Positions 13,871-24,167 of a stretch of 64,000 bases of DNA are shown piece after piece (the first letter of the stretch is position 1; each line of letters starts with the position of its first letter). The translations under genes were made by a program, and so were the position numbers. Source of the DNA: Riemerella anatipestifer_F (lineage in GTDB: Bacteria; Bacteroidota; Bacteroidia; Flavobacteriales; Weeksellaceae); the NCBI RefSeq assembly GCF_037861325.1, contig NZ_JAFELW010000001.1; one strand, given 5' to 3'. The notes under the pieces are model-generated. The model was not told where the DNA came from. It did no database searches and worked only from the letters and a program-made list of their open reading frames with translations.

Positions 13871-15640
13871 TTAAAACTTAATTTTAAGTCCACCCATAAT
13901 TTGCGTACCCAAAACTTTGTAACCATAGTAATTTTGGTAATTAGCTCCTAAAAGATTATTACCGAGTGCAAAAATACTGAAATTCTTGCTAATCTGATAT
14001 TCCGCTGAAATATTAAGGTCTGCATAACCACCTACTTTTTGGTTATCAATCTCTTCTTCAGCATATATAGGAGGAGAAAGTAAAACGCCTGAAGGATTGA
14101 TAGAAAAACGATTAGCCGTTCTATCACTTACAAAAAAGCCTCTAAATCCTAATAATAATTTGTCTTTAAGCGTTTGATATTTTGCTCCTATTGATGCTTG
14201 TAACAATGGTCTATAATAAACATTAGCATTGTTTTCTAAATTATACTTTTGGAACTGAATATTTCCATCTAAAACTAGAGAGGCTAGAGGTTTATACTCT
14301 ACTTCACCTTTAATTTGACTAAGAGTACCGTTGTGATAAGTAGTAGAAAAAGTATTAGCATAATCATATCCTAGCCTTGAGTTATCGTCCATTAGATTAG
14401 AAAACAAAGAGTTACCTCTAAAGAACATCATATTGTCCAATTTACCATAACTAGCTTTAACATCATAATTAATTTGCTCAGAAACAACTCCTTTCACCCC
14501 AAAATAAAACTGATATTTAGTATGTGTAGGTTTTAATTCTAAATCAGATACCAAAAACGGATTCTGCTCCAATAGTTCCGAATAAGTATTGAACTGAAGT
14601 CCACTCTCTACCCCACCGTATAAATTAGCTTCTGGAGTTGCCGCTACAAATAGTTCTGCTTGAGGGAGCCAATAAAAACGATTAGATTTTTGTTGTGTTT
14701 CATTCAGCTTTGTTAAGCTAGAACTTAATAGATTAAATCCAGAACCAATCTTTAAGTAAGATTGCCCTTTTTTAAAAGTGATTTTGGGCGATAATCCACC
14801 ACCAAAATAACGAGAATTATGTTGATTTAAAATATTAAACTGAGTATTTACCATATCCATTTTTACTCCCAAATCCAAATTAACATCTAAATCTTGACCT
14901 AATTTTAAATGATGCTTAGACAGATTTACAAGAGCGTCTATTTGACTTTCATTAGCTTTAAATCTATCTCTAATAGCCGAAGTTTTTACAGTAATATCGT
15001 TAAGAATTTCGTTAGAGTAAAAATCATAATTACCACTTATCTGAAAACGACTGTATTTTTGTCCCAAATCAGCATCAGCGTTAGGCACCAAGGCATAGAT
15101 GCCATAATAATTATAATCATTAAGACCTACGGAAGTGGTAAGATTAGCCTTGCCTTTTTCTCCAAAATGATTAAGAAATCCTGAAATTTCCGCTTGTTTC
15201 TGCGAGGAATCCCAAGCATATTGCTTTTTTAAACCTTCATTAGATAGATAATGCACATTTGCCCCTACCTCTAAATTATCTTGCATCTTACCAGAAACAT
15301 TAGCATCGGCTAAAAATTGATTGTAATTACCATAACCTATTCTAAAGTAGTTTCTTAGATAATTTCTATTGAATTCTGGCGAAATATCTTCACCTTGTAT
15401 TGCTGAAGTTTTGAAATCTGACAATACAGGCACATTTACTACTTCGTAATTTATAGGCTCTTGCTGTTTTTCTTCAGGTGGATAATTTTTTTCTAGAGCT
15501 ACAGAAGTTTTCTTTTTTTCTATACGCTTAACTTCGGGCTCTCTTTTGCGGTCTAGGATAAGCTTTTCCTCTTTAATCTGAGCTAACGAGATACCTCCCC
15601 AACCTAACAATATTAGTGTTATTATTTTATGTTTGTTCAT
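13871..15640 (-). CDS. outer-membrane beta-barrel protein (TonB-receptor-like, no plug)
   Basis: The 589-residue protein starts at ATG 15640 (the frame extends two codons to a TTG). A signal peptide ends at about residue 20 ('LGWGGISLAQ'). A charged Lys/Glu/Pro-rich linker (22-65) follows. The rest is alternating amphipathic strands with many Tyr, Asn and Gly and the C-terminal 'MGGLKIKF', the terminal-Phe signature of barrels. No TonB box or plug domain is evident. It follows the TPR gene by 30 bp on the same strand, a pair seen in flavobacteria. It may form an outer-membrane channel or part of an envelope complex with that protein; the substrate is unknown. Confidence 0.7.
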   Translation of the reverse strand: MNKHKIITLILLGWGGISLAQIKEEKLILDRKREPEVKRIEKKKTSVALEKNYPPEEKQQEPINYEVVNVPVLSDFKTSAIQGEDISPEFNRNYLRNYFRIGYGNYNQFLADANVSGKMQDNLEVGANVHYLSNEGLKKQYAWDSSQKQAEISGFLNHFGEKGKANLTTSVGLNDYNYYGIYALVPNADADLGQKYSRFQISGNYDFYSNEILNDITVKTSAIRDRFKANESQIDALVNLSKHHLKLGQDLDVNLDLGVKMDMVNTQFNILNQHNSRYFGGGLSPKITFKKGQSYLKIGSGFNLLSSSLTKLNETQQKSNRFYWLPQAELFVAATPEANLYGGVESGLQFNTYSELLEQNPFLVSDLELKPTHTKYQFYFGVKGVVSEQINYDVKASYGKLDNMMFFRGNSLFSNLMDDNSRLGYDYANTFSTTYHNGTLSQIKGEVEYKPLASLVLDGNIQFQKYNLENNANVYYRPLLQASIGAKYQTLKDKLLLGFRGFFVSDRTANRFSINPSGVLLSPPIYAEEEIDNQKVGGYADLNISAEYQISKNFSIFALGNNLLGANYQNYYGYKVLGTQIMGGLKIKF

Positions 15641-15670
15641 TTTCAATTCTAGTTTTTTAATCGCTAAAAA

Positions 15671-18631
15671 TTATTTAATCATTTTTTTGACTTCCTTAGC
15701 TTCTGCCACTACATCAGGGAAGTCTTGATAGTTAGCTATCACTTGGTCACAGGTATAACTCGCTTGATATTTGTCCTTTAACGCCAAATAGTTTCTAGCC
15801 ATCAATACCAAAGATTTAGCTCCCCAATATTCCTCCGAAGCGTAATTATTAGCGAGTTTAAAGATACTTTCATTACTATTTTTAAAGGCTTTAGCTTTAT
15901 TTTGATAATAAGCCTTAGCATAAAGGGCTTCCGCCGCTACGCTAGGATTAGATGATTTTTCTAAATCTGTATAAGATTTTTGAGCCTCTTTGTCTTTCCC
16001 TTGGTTCATAAGGCTTCTAGCTTTAATGACTTTAGCCTGTTCTAACACTGCAGGTGAGTTTTTGGTATTACTTAAAATTAAACCTGCATAAGTTTCTGCT
16101 TTAGCGAAGTCTTTTTTATCAGCATAGTATTTCATCAACTCTTGTTGAGCGAAAGATTTTATTTTTGGGTTATTAGAATCTACTAACTTGGCTAAATGTT
16201 CTGCAGCTTCTTCTCCTTTATTTTTAGATAAAAGAATTTGAGCGGAACGAATCCTTGCTTCCTCTTGATAATCATTAGGATAAGCCGTTACGAAATTGAA
16301 TGATTTCAATGCTTTAGCATCATCTCCACTTTGATAATAAGATTCTCCTAATTCGTATTGAGCTTGGAAGGCTGTATTGCTAGAAACATTTTGTGCTAAA
16401 TATTTCTCGTAGTAAGGGATTGCTTTTTCGTACTGCTTTTTGGCGTAAAGCTGTCTTGCAGTAGATAAGTTAATTTCGTCTATTTCAGATTTGTCTAGAC
16501 CAACGCCTAAATTCTTAGCAAAGTTTTGATAACCTGCTGTATCTCCAGTTTTTAAATAAAGAGAACGAGCTACCGCTAACACCTTATCTGCATAAACGGT
16601 ATTTTGATATTTTTTAGCTAAAGATTTTATTCCAGAAAACGCTTTGGCTTCTTGGTTTTGTTCGATATCATTTTGTACCATATAAATTTCTGCATTGGCT
16701 ACCAAATGAGTATCTGTACTGGTTTTAACCACTTTATCAAAGTATTCGCTAGAAAGAGCAAACTCATCATTAGCAGCATAGGCAGTACCTATTTCGTACA
16801 AAGCATCATCTTTATACTCCGAGTTAGGATACTGAGCAACTAACTTTTTCATTTCTGAAATTTTAGCTTCAGTATCACCTTTAAAGCCTAACGCCATTGC
16901 CTTTTGGAACAGCGTATATTCATCGGAAGTTTCGGCATTGTTATAAATAGCGATAGCATCGTTTAGTTCGTTATCAGCATAGTGTGTGTCGGCTAGTCTT
17001 AGTTCCGCATCAGCTTTAAACTCTGCTTTAGGATTTTTAAGGTAAAGTTTAAAGCATTCCTTAGCTTTACCGAAATCTTTATTCTTAAAGTAAGCGTATC
17101 CTAAATCATAATTGATTTGTGAGCGTTCATCAAGGCTACCTTCTGTCTTTTGTAGTTTTTCAAAATAACTAATAGCCGAAGGGTAATCTTCTAACTGATA
17201 ATAAGTCTGTGCCAACCAATATTGAGCCTTTAGATAAAACTCTTGATTATGATTAAACTTTAAACTCTTTTTAAAATATAGTTCGGCTTCTTTGTAATTC
17301 CCTTTATTAAATTCTTCCGTTCCTAATAGATAGGCTACTTCTTGTTCTATTTTATCTGTTTCAGTAGTTTTGGTATTGAGCTGATTTAAAGCATTTAAAG
17401 TCTCTTTATAATTACCTGAATAAAGATAAGATTTCACCAACAAAGTTTGCATTTCTGGAGAACTCTCTTTGTAATTTTGGATATAAGACCGTATCACCGA
17501 AGACGAAGATTCATAAGGGTTTCCTATATCATAACTTAATTTAGCATATTGTAGATGAGCCAGCTTTTTAACTTTGGCATCATAGGACATCTGATAAGCA
17601 GAACGGAAGGCAGACAGAGCTTCTTGCTTTTTATTGGTTTCTAAATAAGCATTTCCCAACTGATAATAGGCATTTTGAGATAAAGCAGACTGACTATTAA
17701 CCAACTGATTATAATAAGATACCGCCTCATCATACAAACCCATTTGTGCCGCTACAAAGCCCATTTCGTATAAATCGGACTCGCTAGGAGCTTCTTTAGA
17801 GTCTAAAAATACCTTTAGGTGAGGATATGCGGCTCTGTATTCTCCTTTCATAAAATAGCTTTCTCCTATTATTTTATGAACCTCGGATTTGTAAGAACTA
17901 CTTAAATTTTCTTTTAAAAGCATTTCTCCTTCAGCTATTGCTAAATCATAGTTTTTATCATTAAAATACATCTGAACAAAATAAGGCTTTACTATTTTGC
18001 TGTATTTTTCCTTGTCTTTAATCTCGTTAAAGTATTCAAAAGCCTTTCCTGTTTGTCCTTCTGTGTAGTACAAATGTCCTAGCATATAGGCGATGTCTCC
18101 TTTTTCTGAATCTTCAGAAGAAGTGTAAGCGTTCTCCAAATCCTTAATAGCCGCTTTTGAATCGCCAGACATAAACTTAGCATACCCTAGCTTTAAAGAA
18201 TGTTGGGTCTGTTCCGAAGATGATAAATGATTAACATTTAATTTATTAAGTATTTCTAATGCCTTTGGAAAATCTTTTTTTATTAAATAAAAATCAGCTA
18301 AAGGAGCTTGTCCCTCTGCAAAATGTTCTGTATTAGGATGGTTTGCTATGAAGGTATCCAACCCTTTTTCCGCATTAGGATTTTGTAAAATAACATCAAT
18401 CAAATGAGTGTAAAACCCAGCAACCTCTTTTTGAGATTGAGTTAAAGACTGATGATAAAGATATTGCTGAGTGTATTGATATTGAGAAGCCGCAAAAACT
18501 TTAGTGGTGTAGAGTTGGCTCGCTAAATCCGAAGAAAAGGTATTTTTTTGACTAAAAATAGCCGACTGTTGTCCTTCCGAAAGTCCGAAAAAAAGCATAG
18601 CCGTAGCTATCCATATTTTATTTTTATTCAT
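15671..18631 (-). CDS. large periplasmic TPR-repeat protein
   Basis: The 986-residue protein starts with a signal peptide ('IWIATAMLFFGLSEGQ'). Nearly the whole length is tetratricopeptide repeats, recognisable as about 34-residue units with the A-x3-Y/F pattern ('AKFMSGDSKAAIKDLENAY', 'YELGESYYQSGDDAKALKSF', 'YDLGYAYFKNKDFGKAKECF'). TPR superhelices mediate protein-protein contacts, and this one is exported. The downstream barrel gene is probably in the same operon, suggesting an envelope complex. No catalytic motif is visible. Confidence 0.8.
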   Translation of the reverse strand: MNKNKIWIATAMLFFGLSEGQQSAIFSQKNTFSSDLASQLYTTKVFAASQYQYTQQYLYHQSLTQSQKEVAGFYTHLIDVILQNPNAEKGLDTFIANHPNTEHFAEGQAPLADFYLIKKDFPKALEILNKLNVNHLSSSEQTQHSLKLGYAKFMSGDSKAAIKDLENAYTSSEDSEKGDIAYMLGHLYYTEGQTGKAFEYFNEIKDKEKYSKIVKPYFVQMYFNDKNYDLAIAEGEMLLKENLSSSYKSEVHKIIGESYFMKGEYRAAYPHLKVFLDSKEAPSESDLYEMGFVAAQMGLYDEAVSYYNQLVNSQSALSQNAYYQLGNAYLETNKKQEALSAFRSAYQMSYDAKVKKLAHLQYAKLSYDIGNPYESSSSVIRSYIQNYKESSPEMQTLLVKSYLYSGNYKETLNALNQLNTKTTETDKIEQEVAYLLGTEEFNKGNYKEAELYFKKSLKFNHNQEFYLKAQYWLAQTYYQLEDYPSAISYFEKLQKTEGSLDERSQINYDLGYAYFKNKDFGKAKECFKLYLKNPKAEFKADAELRLADTHYADNELNDAIAIYNNAETSDEYTLFQKAMALGFKGDTEAKISEMKKLVAQYPNSEYKDDALYEIGTAYAANDEFALSSEYFDKVVKTSTDTHLVANAEIYMVQNDIEQNQEAKAFSGIKSLAKKYQNTVYADKVLAVARSLYLKTGDTAGYQNFAKNLGVGLDKSEIDEINLSTARQLYAKKQYEKAIPYYEKYLAQNVSSNTAFQAQYELGESYYQSGDDAKALKSFNFVTAYPNDYQEEARIRSAQILLSKNKGEEAAEHLAKLVDSNNPKIKSFAQQELMKYYADKKDFAKAETYAGLILSNTKNSPAVLEQAKVIKARSLMNQGKDKEAQKSYTDLEKSSNPSVAAEALYAKAYYQNKAKAFKNSNESIFKLANNYASEEYWGAKSLVLMARNYLALKDKYQASYTCDQVIANYQDFPDVVAEAKEVKKMIK

Positions 18632-18792
18632 CTTTATTTTAAAATGAGATTTTTGGTATTTAATTTAAAGGAACGAAAATAAGCAAAACTTATTATTTAA
18701 ACAACTTGCAAAGTCTAAGAGAACCATATGTTCCTGTAGAATTAAGTGTAAATATGATATTAAACATATCTTATCATAAAAGTTTTAATTTG

Positions 18793-18800
18793 TAATTTTG
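18793..18800 (+). promoter_or_regulatory. -7 box of gpmI
   Basis: TAATTTTG lies 19 bp before the gpmI start codon. A matching TTTG -33 element is not clear, so the promoter is only partly supported. The 188-bp gap 18632-18819 holds nothing else. Confidence 0.5.
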
Positions 18801-18819
18801 TAGGAAAATACAACATATT

Positions 18820-20349
18820 ATGTCAAAAAAAGTACTTTTAGCAATATTAGACGGTTGGGGGTTAGGTACAGATGATAAAGTTTCTGCAATTGCCCAAGCA
18901 CACACACCATTTATGGATAGCTGTTACAGTAAGTTTCCCAATACCACTTTAGAAGCTAGTGGCTTAGCCGTAGGGTTACCAGACGGACAAATGGGAAATT
19001 CTGAGGTAGGACACATGAATTTAGGAGCAGGAAGAGTGGTTTATCAGAATTTGGTAAAGCTCAATATGGCGGTGGAAAATAAGACTTTAGGTCAAGAGAA
19101 GGCTATTTTAGAAGCCTTTAGTTATGCAAAAGAAAATGGTAAAAAAGTACATTTTATTGGTTTAGTATCCAATGGTGGAGTTCACTCTCACATCAATCAT
19201 TTAAAAGGACTATTGTCTGCAGCAAGTGATTTTGGATTAAAAGATAATGTTTTTGTACACGCCTTTACAGATGGTAGGGATTGCGACCCACACTCAGGAA
19301 AAGACTTTATAAAAGAGCTTACAGAACATATGCAAAATACAACTGGGAAACTTGCTAGCGTTGTGGGGCGATACTATGCAATGGATAGAGACCGCAGATG
19401 GGAAAGGGTAAAATTGGCTTATGATGTGATGGTAAACGCTGTGGGAGAACCTAGCAGAAATGTAGAGGAAAGCATAGAAAAATCTTACCAAGAAGGCATT
19501 TCTGATGAGTTTTTGAAACCTATTCTTTGTGTAGATGAACATGGGAACCCTATTGCAAAGATAGAAAACGATGATGTGGTATTCTGTTTTAATTTTAGAA
19601 CCGATAGAGGTAGAGAAATTACCGAAGTTCTTTCGCAAAAAGCATTTCCTGATTTTGGTATGACACCACTAAAACTCCATTACATCACACTTACCAATTA
19701 TGATAAAGATTTTAAAGAGGTAAAGGTTGTTTTTGATGAAGAGGTTTTAAGCGATACTCTAGGAGAAGTCTTAGAGCGAAGCGGAAAATCACAGATAAGA
19801 GTGGCAGAAACAGAGAAATATCCTCATGTAACTTTCTTTTTTTCAGGCGGTAGAGAGAAGGAATTTAATGATGAAAAAAGAATCTTATGCCCAAGTCCTA
19901 AAGAGGTGGCTACCTACGACCTTAAGCCAGAAATGTCTGCTTATGATATTACCAACAAAATTGTACCTGAACTAGAGAATAAAACAGCGGATTTCGTTTG
20001 TCTTAACTTTGCTAATACTGATATGGTAGGGCACACAGGTGTTTTTGAAGCAGCTGTAAAAGCAGCCGAAACTGTAGATAAATGTATAGAAAAAGTAGCC
20101 ACTACAGCTTACGAAAACGGTTATACTGTATTTATACTAGCTGACCATGGAAACTCTGATGTTATGATAAATCCTGATGGTAGTCCTAATACTCAACATT
20201 CTACCAACTTAGTTCCTCTTATTGTTATGGATAAAGACAAGGTATGGAACTTAACTCCAGGGAAATTAGGCGACATTGCACCAAGTATCTTAAAAGTAAT
20301 GAATATAGAGAAACCTGAAGCAATGACAGGTAATATCATTCTTTCTTAA
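18820..20349 (+). CDS. gpmI: 2,3-bisphosphoglycerate-independent phosphoglycerate mutase
   Basis: The 509-residue enzyme interconverts 3- and 2-phosphoglycerate in glycolysis and gluconeogenesis using two Mn ions in the cytosol. It has the metal-binding start 'LAILDGWG' and the phosphoserine loop 'GQMGNSEVGHMNLGAGR' with Ser61. It also has 'FTDGRDCDPHSG', 'RYYAMDRDRRWER', 'FNFRTDRGREITEV', 'NFANTDMVGHTG' and 'LADHGNSD', which supply substrate and metal ligands of the alkaline-phosphatase superfamily. Length is normal for GpmI. It is followed by a bidirectional terminator shared with gcvT. Confidence 0.97.
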   Translation: MSKKVLLAILDGWGLGTDDKVSAIAQAHTPFMDSCYSKFPNTTLEASGLAVGLPDGQMGNSEVGHMNLGAGRVVYQNLVKLNMAVENKTLGQEKAILEAFSYAKENGKKVHFIGLVSNGGVHSHINHLKGLLSAASDFGLKDNVFVHAFTDGRDCDPHSGKDFIKELTEHMQNTTGKLASVVGRYYAMDRDRRWERVKLAYDVMVNAVGEPSRNVEESIEKSYQEGISDEFLKPILCVDEHGNPIAKIENDDVVFCFNFRTDRGREITEVLSQKAFPDFGMTPLKLHYITLTNYDKDFKEVKVVFDEEVLSDTLGEVLERSGKSQIRVAETEKYPHVTFFFSGGREKEFNDEKRILCPSPKEVATYDLKPEMSAYDITNKIVPELENKTADFVCLNFANTDMVGHTGVFEAAVKAAETVDKCIEKVATTAYENGYTVFILADHGNSDVMINPDGSPNTQHSTNLVPLIVMDKDKVWNLTPGKLGDIAPSILKVMNIEKPEAMTGNIILS

Positions 20350-20366
20350 AAGAATACTTTAATTAT

Positions 20367-20407
20367 AAAAAAGCATCGCCTCGAATAAAATTCGAGGCGA
20401 TGCTTTT
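20367..20407. terminator. bidirectional terminator between gpmI and gcvT
   Basis: A perfect 16-bp stem (AAGCATCGCCTCGAAT, 20371-20386, with its complement 20390-20405), a 3-nt loop, A-rich on the left and T-rich on the right. It serves both convergent genes. Confidence 0.9.
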
Positions 20408-20426
20408 ATTTAGGGTAAATAACTCA

Positions 20427-21506
20427 TTAAACAAAAGGTATCTTAACCACTTTTGCTGGTACATTTTTATTTCTAATCTGAATAAAAATCTCACTACCTA
20501 ATTTAAAATGAGGCTGATCAACATAAGCCAATCCTAAACCGATTTTTTTCATAGGACTCATGGTTCCTGAAGTTACTTTACCAATTATATTTCCTTCTGA
20601 ATCTACAACAGGATAGTCATGCCTTGGAATGGCTTTCTCTTGCATTTCAAAACCTACTAATTTTCTCGTAATACCTTGTTCTTTTTGTTGAGCAAGAAAA
20701 TCTCTATCTACAAATTCTGTATCTAGCTTGGTAATCCAGCCTAACCCTGCTTCTAATGGAGAAGTAGTATCATCTATATCGTTTCCATATAGACAGAATC
20801 CTTTTTCTAAACGAAGGGTGTCTCTAGCCGCCAACCCACAAGGGATAAGCCCAAACTCCTCTCCTGCTTTAGTCAAGGCGTCCCAAATTTGCTCAGCGTA
20901 TTCATTTTTGAAATAAATCTCAAAACCTCCGCTTCCTGTATAACCTGTATTAGAAATAATAACATCAGCCACACCATCTACTCTTCCTACAGTAAAATGA
21001 TAGTAAGGAATATCTGCTAGTTGAGTATCTGTTAGTTTTTGTAAAGTATCTAGTGCTTTAGGACCTTGTATTGCGATGAGAGAAATTTCGTCTGAAGCAT
21101 TAATCATTTTAGCTCCAAATTTCTCGTTGTATTTAGAGATATGTTGCCAATCTTTATCAATATTAGACGCATTTACTACTACAAAATACTTTTGGTCTTC
21201 CATTTTGTAAACAATTAAGTCGTCTACAATTCCACCTTTTCCGTTAGGAAGACAAGAATATTGTGCCTTTCCATTCTCTAAAGCCTCTACATTATTAGAG
21301 GTAACATATTGTAGAAGTTCTTTAGCACCAGCACCTTCTATGAAAAATTGCCCCATATGAGAAACATCAAAAATTCCTACTTTTTCTCTTACAGCAAAGT
21401 GTTCTTCTGTTACTCCAGAATATTGTACAGGCATTTCAAACCCAGCGAAAGGAACCATTTTTGCTCCTAGCGAAACATGTTTGTTAAATAAAGCTGTTTT
21501 GTTCAT
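20427..21506 (-). CDS. gcvT: aminomethyltransferase (glycine cleavage T protein)
   Basis: The 359-residue protein transfers the methylene group from the lipoyl-bound aminomethyl of GcvH to tetrahydrofolate, releasing ammonia. Diagnostic segments are 'VPFAGFEMPVQYSGV' and 'VGIFDVSHMGQ' near the N-terminus, 'GKAQYSCLPNGKGGIVDDLIVYK', 'SNTGYTGSGGFEIYF', 'GLIPCGLAARDTLRLEKGFCLYG' with the folate-site Arg/Asp, and a C-terminal 'GKVTSGTMSPMKKIGLGLAYV'. Length fits the family. No gcvH or gcvP is adjacent, so the glycine cleavage genes are dispersed here. It lies 27 bp downstream of idi on the same strand. Confidence 0.96.
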   Translation of the reverse strand: MNKTALFNKHVSLGAKMVPFAGFEMPVQYSGVTEEHFAVREKVGIFDVSHMGQFFIEGAGAKELLQYVTSNNVEALENGKAQYSCLPNGKGGIVDDLIVYKMEDQKYFVVVNASNIDKDWQHISKYNEKFGAKMINASDEISLIAIQGPKALDTLQKLTDTQLADIPYYHFTVGRVDGVADVIISNTGYTGSGGFEIYFKNEYAEQIWDALTKAGEEFGLIPCGLAARDTLRLEKGFCLYGNDIDDTTSPLEAGLGWITKLDTEFVDRDFLAQQKEQGITRKLVGFEMQEKAIPRHDYPVVDSEGNIIGKVTSGTMSPMKKIGLGLAYVDQPHFKLGSEIFIQIRNKNVPAKVVKIPFV

Positions 21507-21533
21507 TATTACTTTTATTATTAAATTATTTTA

Positions 21534-22049
21534 TTACTTCAACATTTTTTGTTTATACTCTTTGAGAATGATTTTAAACCATTCTGTAAATTGTTCTGGA
21601 TTAGCCTCTAACTCTTTATCCAAAGTTTCCATAGAGATGTATCTTACCTCCGAAACTTCTTCAGGATTAAGATTAAAATCACCTTCATAAATTCCTGTAA
21701 ATACATAGTCTAGCTCGTGTTCCCAAAGATTATCACCAACCTCGGCTTTATAAATAAAACTAAATTTTTCGGAAATATCAGCATCAATACCCAGCTCTTC
21801 AATGAGTCTTCTTTGAGCTCCAGCCTTGTAACTTTCTCCTAATCTTGGGTGAGAACAAACCGCATTAGTCCAAAGTCTAGGCGAATGATACTTAACCCCT
21901 GCCCTCCTCTGGAGCAACATTTCTCCTTTGGTATTGAATAAGAAAACCGAAAAAGCACGGTGCAAAAAACCACCTCTATGCACTTGGAGTTTTTCCATCA
22001 CACCTAAAACCTCATCTTTAGGATTTACTAAAACGACTTTTTCACACAT
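21534..22049 (-). CDS. idi: isopentenyl-diphosphate delta-isomerase, type I
   Basis: The 171-residue Nudix-fold enzyme converts isopentenyl diphosphate to dimethylallyl diphosphate for isoprenoid synthesis. It has the catalytic Cys65 in 'WTNAVCSHP', the Nudix-like segment 'AGAQRRLIEELGID' and the Glu-containing 'VGDNLWEHELDYVFTG' that supplies the second acid/base residue. The His/Glu metal ligands (HRGGFLHRAFSVFLF) are present. Length is usual for type I Idi. It stands upstream of gcvT and may be cotranscribed, although the functions are unrelated. Confidence 0.95.
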   Translation of the reverse strand: MCEKVVLVNPKDEVLGVMEKLQVHRGGFLHRAFSVFLFNTKGEMLLQRRAGVKYHSPRLWTNAVCSHPRLGESYKAGAQRRLIEELGIDADISEKFSFIYKAEVGDNLWEHELDYVFTGIYEGDFNLNPEEVSEVRYISMETLDKELEANPEQFTEWFKIILKEYKQKMLK

Positions 22050-22118
22050 AATGGTGGCAAATTTAAGGTATTATTCCTTTACAAGAAACTGTTTAAACTG
22101 AATTTAATACCCAAACAA

Positions 22119-22937
22119 TTACTTATACGAAATTACTTTATCTAGTTCTATAGGATTATTATTTTTTCTTAAATAGGCTTGTAAATCTCTAGTTACTTTA
22201 TTAAGACCTTCGTGAGTAGTTACCTTCTGCCCTCCCACATTAATTGCCCAAGTTCCCTCTCTCATTGAGCGAAATTGATAATATGGGTCATTATAGTTGT
22301 CTATCTGCATCTCTCTAAATTTTTTGTATGGAATTGAAACTGGATTCTTTTTGAAAACGGTCTCTACAATATTAGTATTCGTAGTCTTAGGTTTCTCTAT
22401 TTTTAATAATTTATAAATAAAATTATCTTTAGTATCATAAAGTTCTACAACAAGCCCAGGAAGACCATTAAATTTGTGAGGACCTTCGGAAATTGGAAGA
22501 GAAGCCACAAACCAAGCAATCCATTTTCTACCTCCAAAGTTTGTAGTTGCTCGCTGTGCAGTCCAATCACCAATTTTTTTAGTTTCATTTTCTATCTTCC
22601 ATTCAATTTTGTCATTAGATTCATAAACCCAATAATCTCCTCTAAGAAAATAGTAATTCTTATTGGTTGAAGTGGATAGTTTTCTTTTAATCTTGGCAAA
22701 CTCAAAAGTATAGCTAGAAGCCCCATTGTTATTTAAAGCATTTAATGAATCTATCCTTATCGCTTTTTGTTCATAAAACTGAATCTCGTCATTATTCAAT
22801 TCCAATACCATTGATTCACTTTGGTAAGAAGTTACTGTGGAATCGGTTTTATATTTAAAATCATAGATAAACCTCGTTGTTTGAGAAAATGCTACAAACG
22901 AAACAAAAAGTAGAACAAATTGAATGCTTTTTTTCAT
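22119..22937 (-). CDS. GLPGLI family secreted protein
   Basis: The 272-residue protein has an N-terminal signal peptide ('SIQFVLLFVSFVAFSQ'). The family signature appears at about residues 156-170 as 'GPHKFNGLPGLVVELYD'. Upstream is the characteristic 'KIGDWTAQRATTNFGGRKWIAWFVASLPIS'. GLPGLI proteins are exported and common in Bacteroidota; their function is not known. The C-terminal half is basic. No partner is obvious in the neighbourhood. Confidence 0.9.
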   Translation of the reverse strand: MKKSIQFVLLFVSFVAFSQTTRFIYDFKYKTDSTVTSYQSESMVLELNNDEIQFYEQKAIRIDSLNALNNNGASSYTFEFAKIKRKLSTSTNKNYYFLRGDYWVYESNDKIEWKIENETKKIGDWTAQRATTNFGGRKWIAWFVASLPISEGPHKFNGLPGLVVELYDTKDNFIYKLLKIEKPKTTNTNIVETVFKKNPVSIPYKKFREMQIDNYNDPYYQFRSMREGTWAINVGGQKVTTHEGLNKVTRDLQAYLRKNNNPIELDKVISYK

Positions 22938-23036
22938 AATATTTAGTGTTTTAAATTGGTTATATCGATTTTCATACTATACTAGCCAGACAACAATTAT
23001 AACAAAAAATATAAAGTCTCAAAAATTTTTCAGTGG

Positions 23037-24113
23037 TTACTTATGATACCTCAGTTCCATTTCAGGAGTTATTTTAAGAAGTGTTTCATAGATGAGTTTA
23101 ATTACATTTTGCACATCAGTTTTATCCACCATCTCTACCGTAGTATGCATATACCTTAACGGAAGCGAAATAAGTGCAGAAGGTACGCCACCATTAGAAT
23201 GAGCAAAAGCATCAGTATCTGTTCCTGTAACACGGCTAGAAGCGGCTCTTTGGAAAGGAATTTTTTTAGCTTTAGCGGTATCTGTAATTAGAGTTCTAAT
23301 GTTATGGTGTACACTAGGAGCGAAGAAAACCACTGGTCCATCGCCACATTTTTGCTCTCCTTCTTTTTTCTTATCAATAAAAGGCGTCGTAGTATCGTGG
23401 GTAACATCGGTTACGATAGCGATATTAGGTTTAATGGTATTGGCTATCATTTCGGCACCGTAAAGCCCAACTTCCTCCTGTACAGAATTGGTGATATACA
23501 ATCCAAATGGTAGTTTATTTTTATTTTCTTTTAGTAGTCTAGCTACTTCGGCTATCATAAAACCACCTATCCTATTATCCAAAGCACGACAGACAAAATA
23601 GCGGTCATTAAGTTCAAAAAAGGTATCAGGATAAGTAATCATACAACCAACATAGATGCCCATTTTTTCCACCTCCTCTTTAGACTTAGCTCCACAATCT
23701 ATAAAGATATTTTCTATTTTAGGTACAGGCTCTTCCTGTTTAGCTCTAGTATGTATCGCGGGCCACCCAAAAACACCTTTCACGATGCCTTTTTCTCCGT
23801 GTATATTCACTACTTTAGATGGAGCGATACTTTGGTCTGAACCCCCATTTCTAATCACATAGATAAGTCCATCTTCAGTAATATAATTAACATACCAAGA
23901 AATTTCATCAGCGTGAGCTTCTATAACTACTTTAAACGATGCATCAGGATTGATGATTCCGTAAGCTGTCCCATAATGGTCTGTTCTTACTTCATCTACA
24001 TAGGGCTTGATGTAATCCATCCATAATTTCTGTCCAGCGTGTTCATATCCTGTAGGAGAAGCTGTATTAAGGTATTGTTCTAAAAATTTTAAAGATTTCT
24101 TTTCAAATTTCAT
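23037..24113 (-). CDS. M42-family metallo-aminopeptidase
   Basis: The 358-residue protein is a cytosolic, probably dodecameric M42 aminopeptidase of the glutamyl aminopeptidase/deblocking type. The metal-binding motifs are present: 'VVIEAHADEISWYV' (His and catalytic Asp), 'CRALDNRIGGF' (bridging Asp), 'NSVQEEVGLYGAEM' (general base Glu-Glu), 'IVTDVTHD' and a late 'RYMHTTVEMVDKTD' with the last His. Full family length. It stands alone, convergent to nothing and divergent from the DUF4294 gene. Confidence 0.9.
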   Translation of the reverse strand: MKFEKKSLKFLEQYLNTASPTGYEHAGQKLWMDYIKPYVDEVRTDHYGTAYGIINPDASFKVVIEAHADEISWYVNYITEDGLIYVIRNGGSDQSIAPSKVVNIHGEKGIVKGVFGWPAIHTRAKQEEPVPKIENIFIDCGAKSKEEVEKMGIYVGCMITYPDTFFELNDRYFVCRALDNRIGGFMIAEVARLLKENKNKLPFGLYITNSVQEEVGLYGAEMIANTIKPNIAIVTDVTHDTTTPFIDKKKEGEQKCGDGPVVFFAPSVHHNIRTLITDTAKAKKIPFQRAASSRVTGTDTDAFAHSNGGVPSALISLPLRYMHTTVEMVDKTDVQNVIKLIYETLLKITPEMELRYHK

Positions 24114-24167
24114 AAAAAGGAATAATTTTTGATATTAAACAGTTTTTATTTTGAGAAGGTAAAAGTA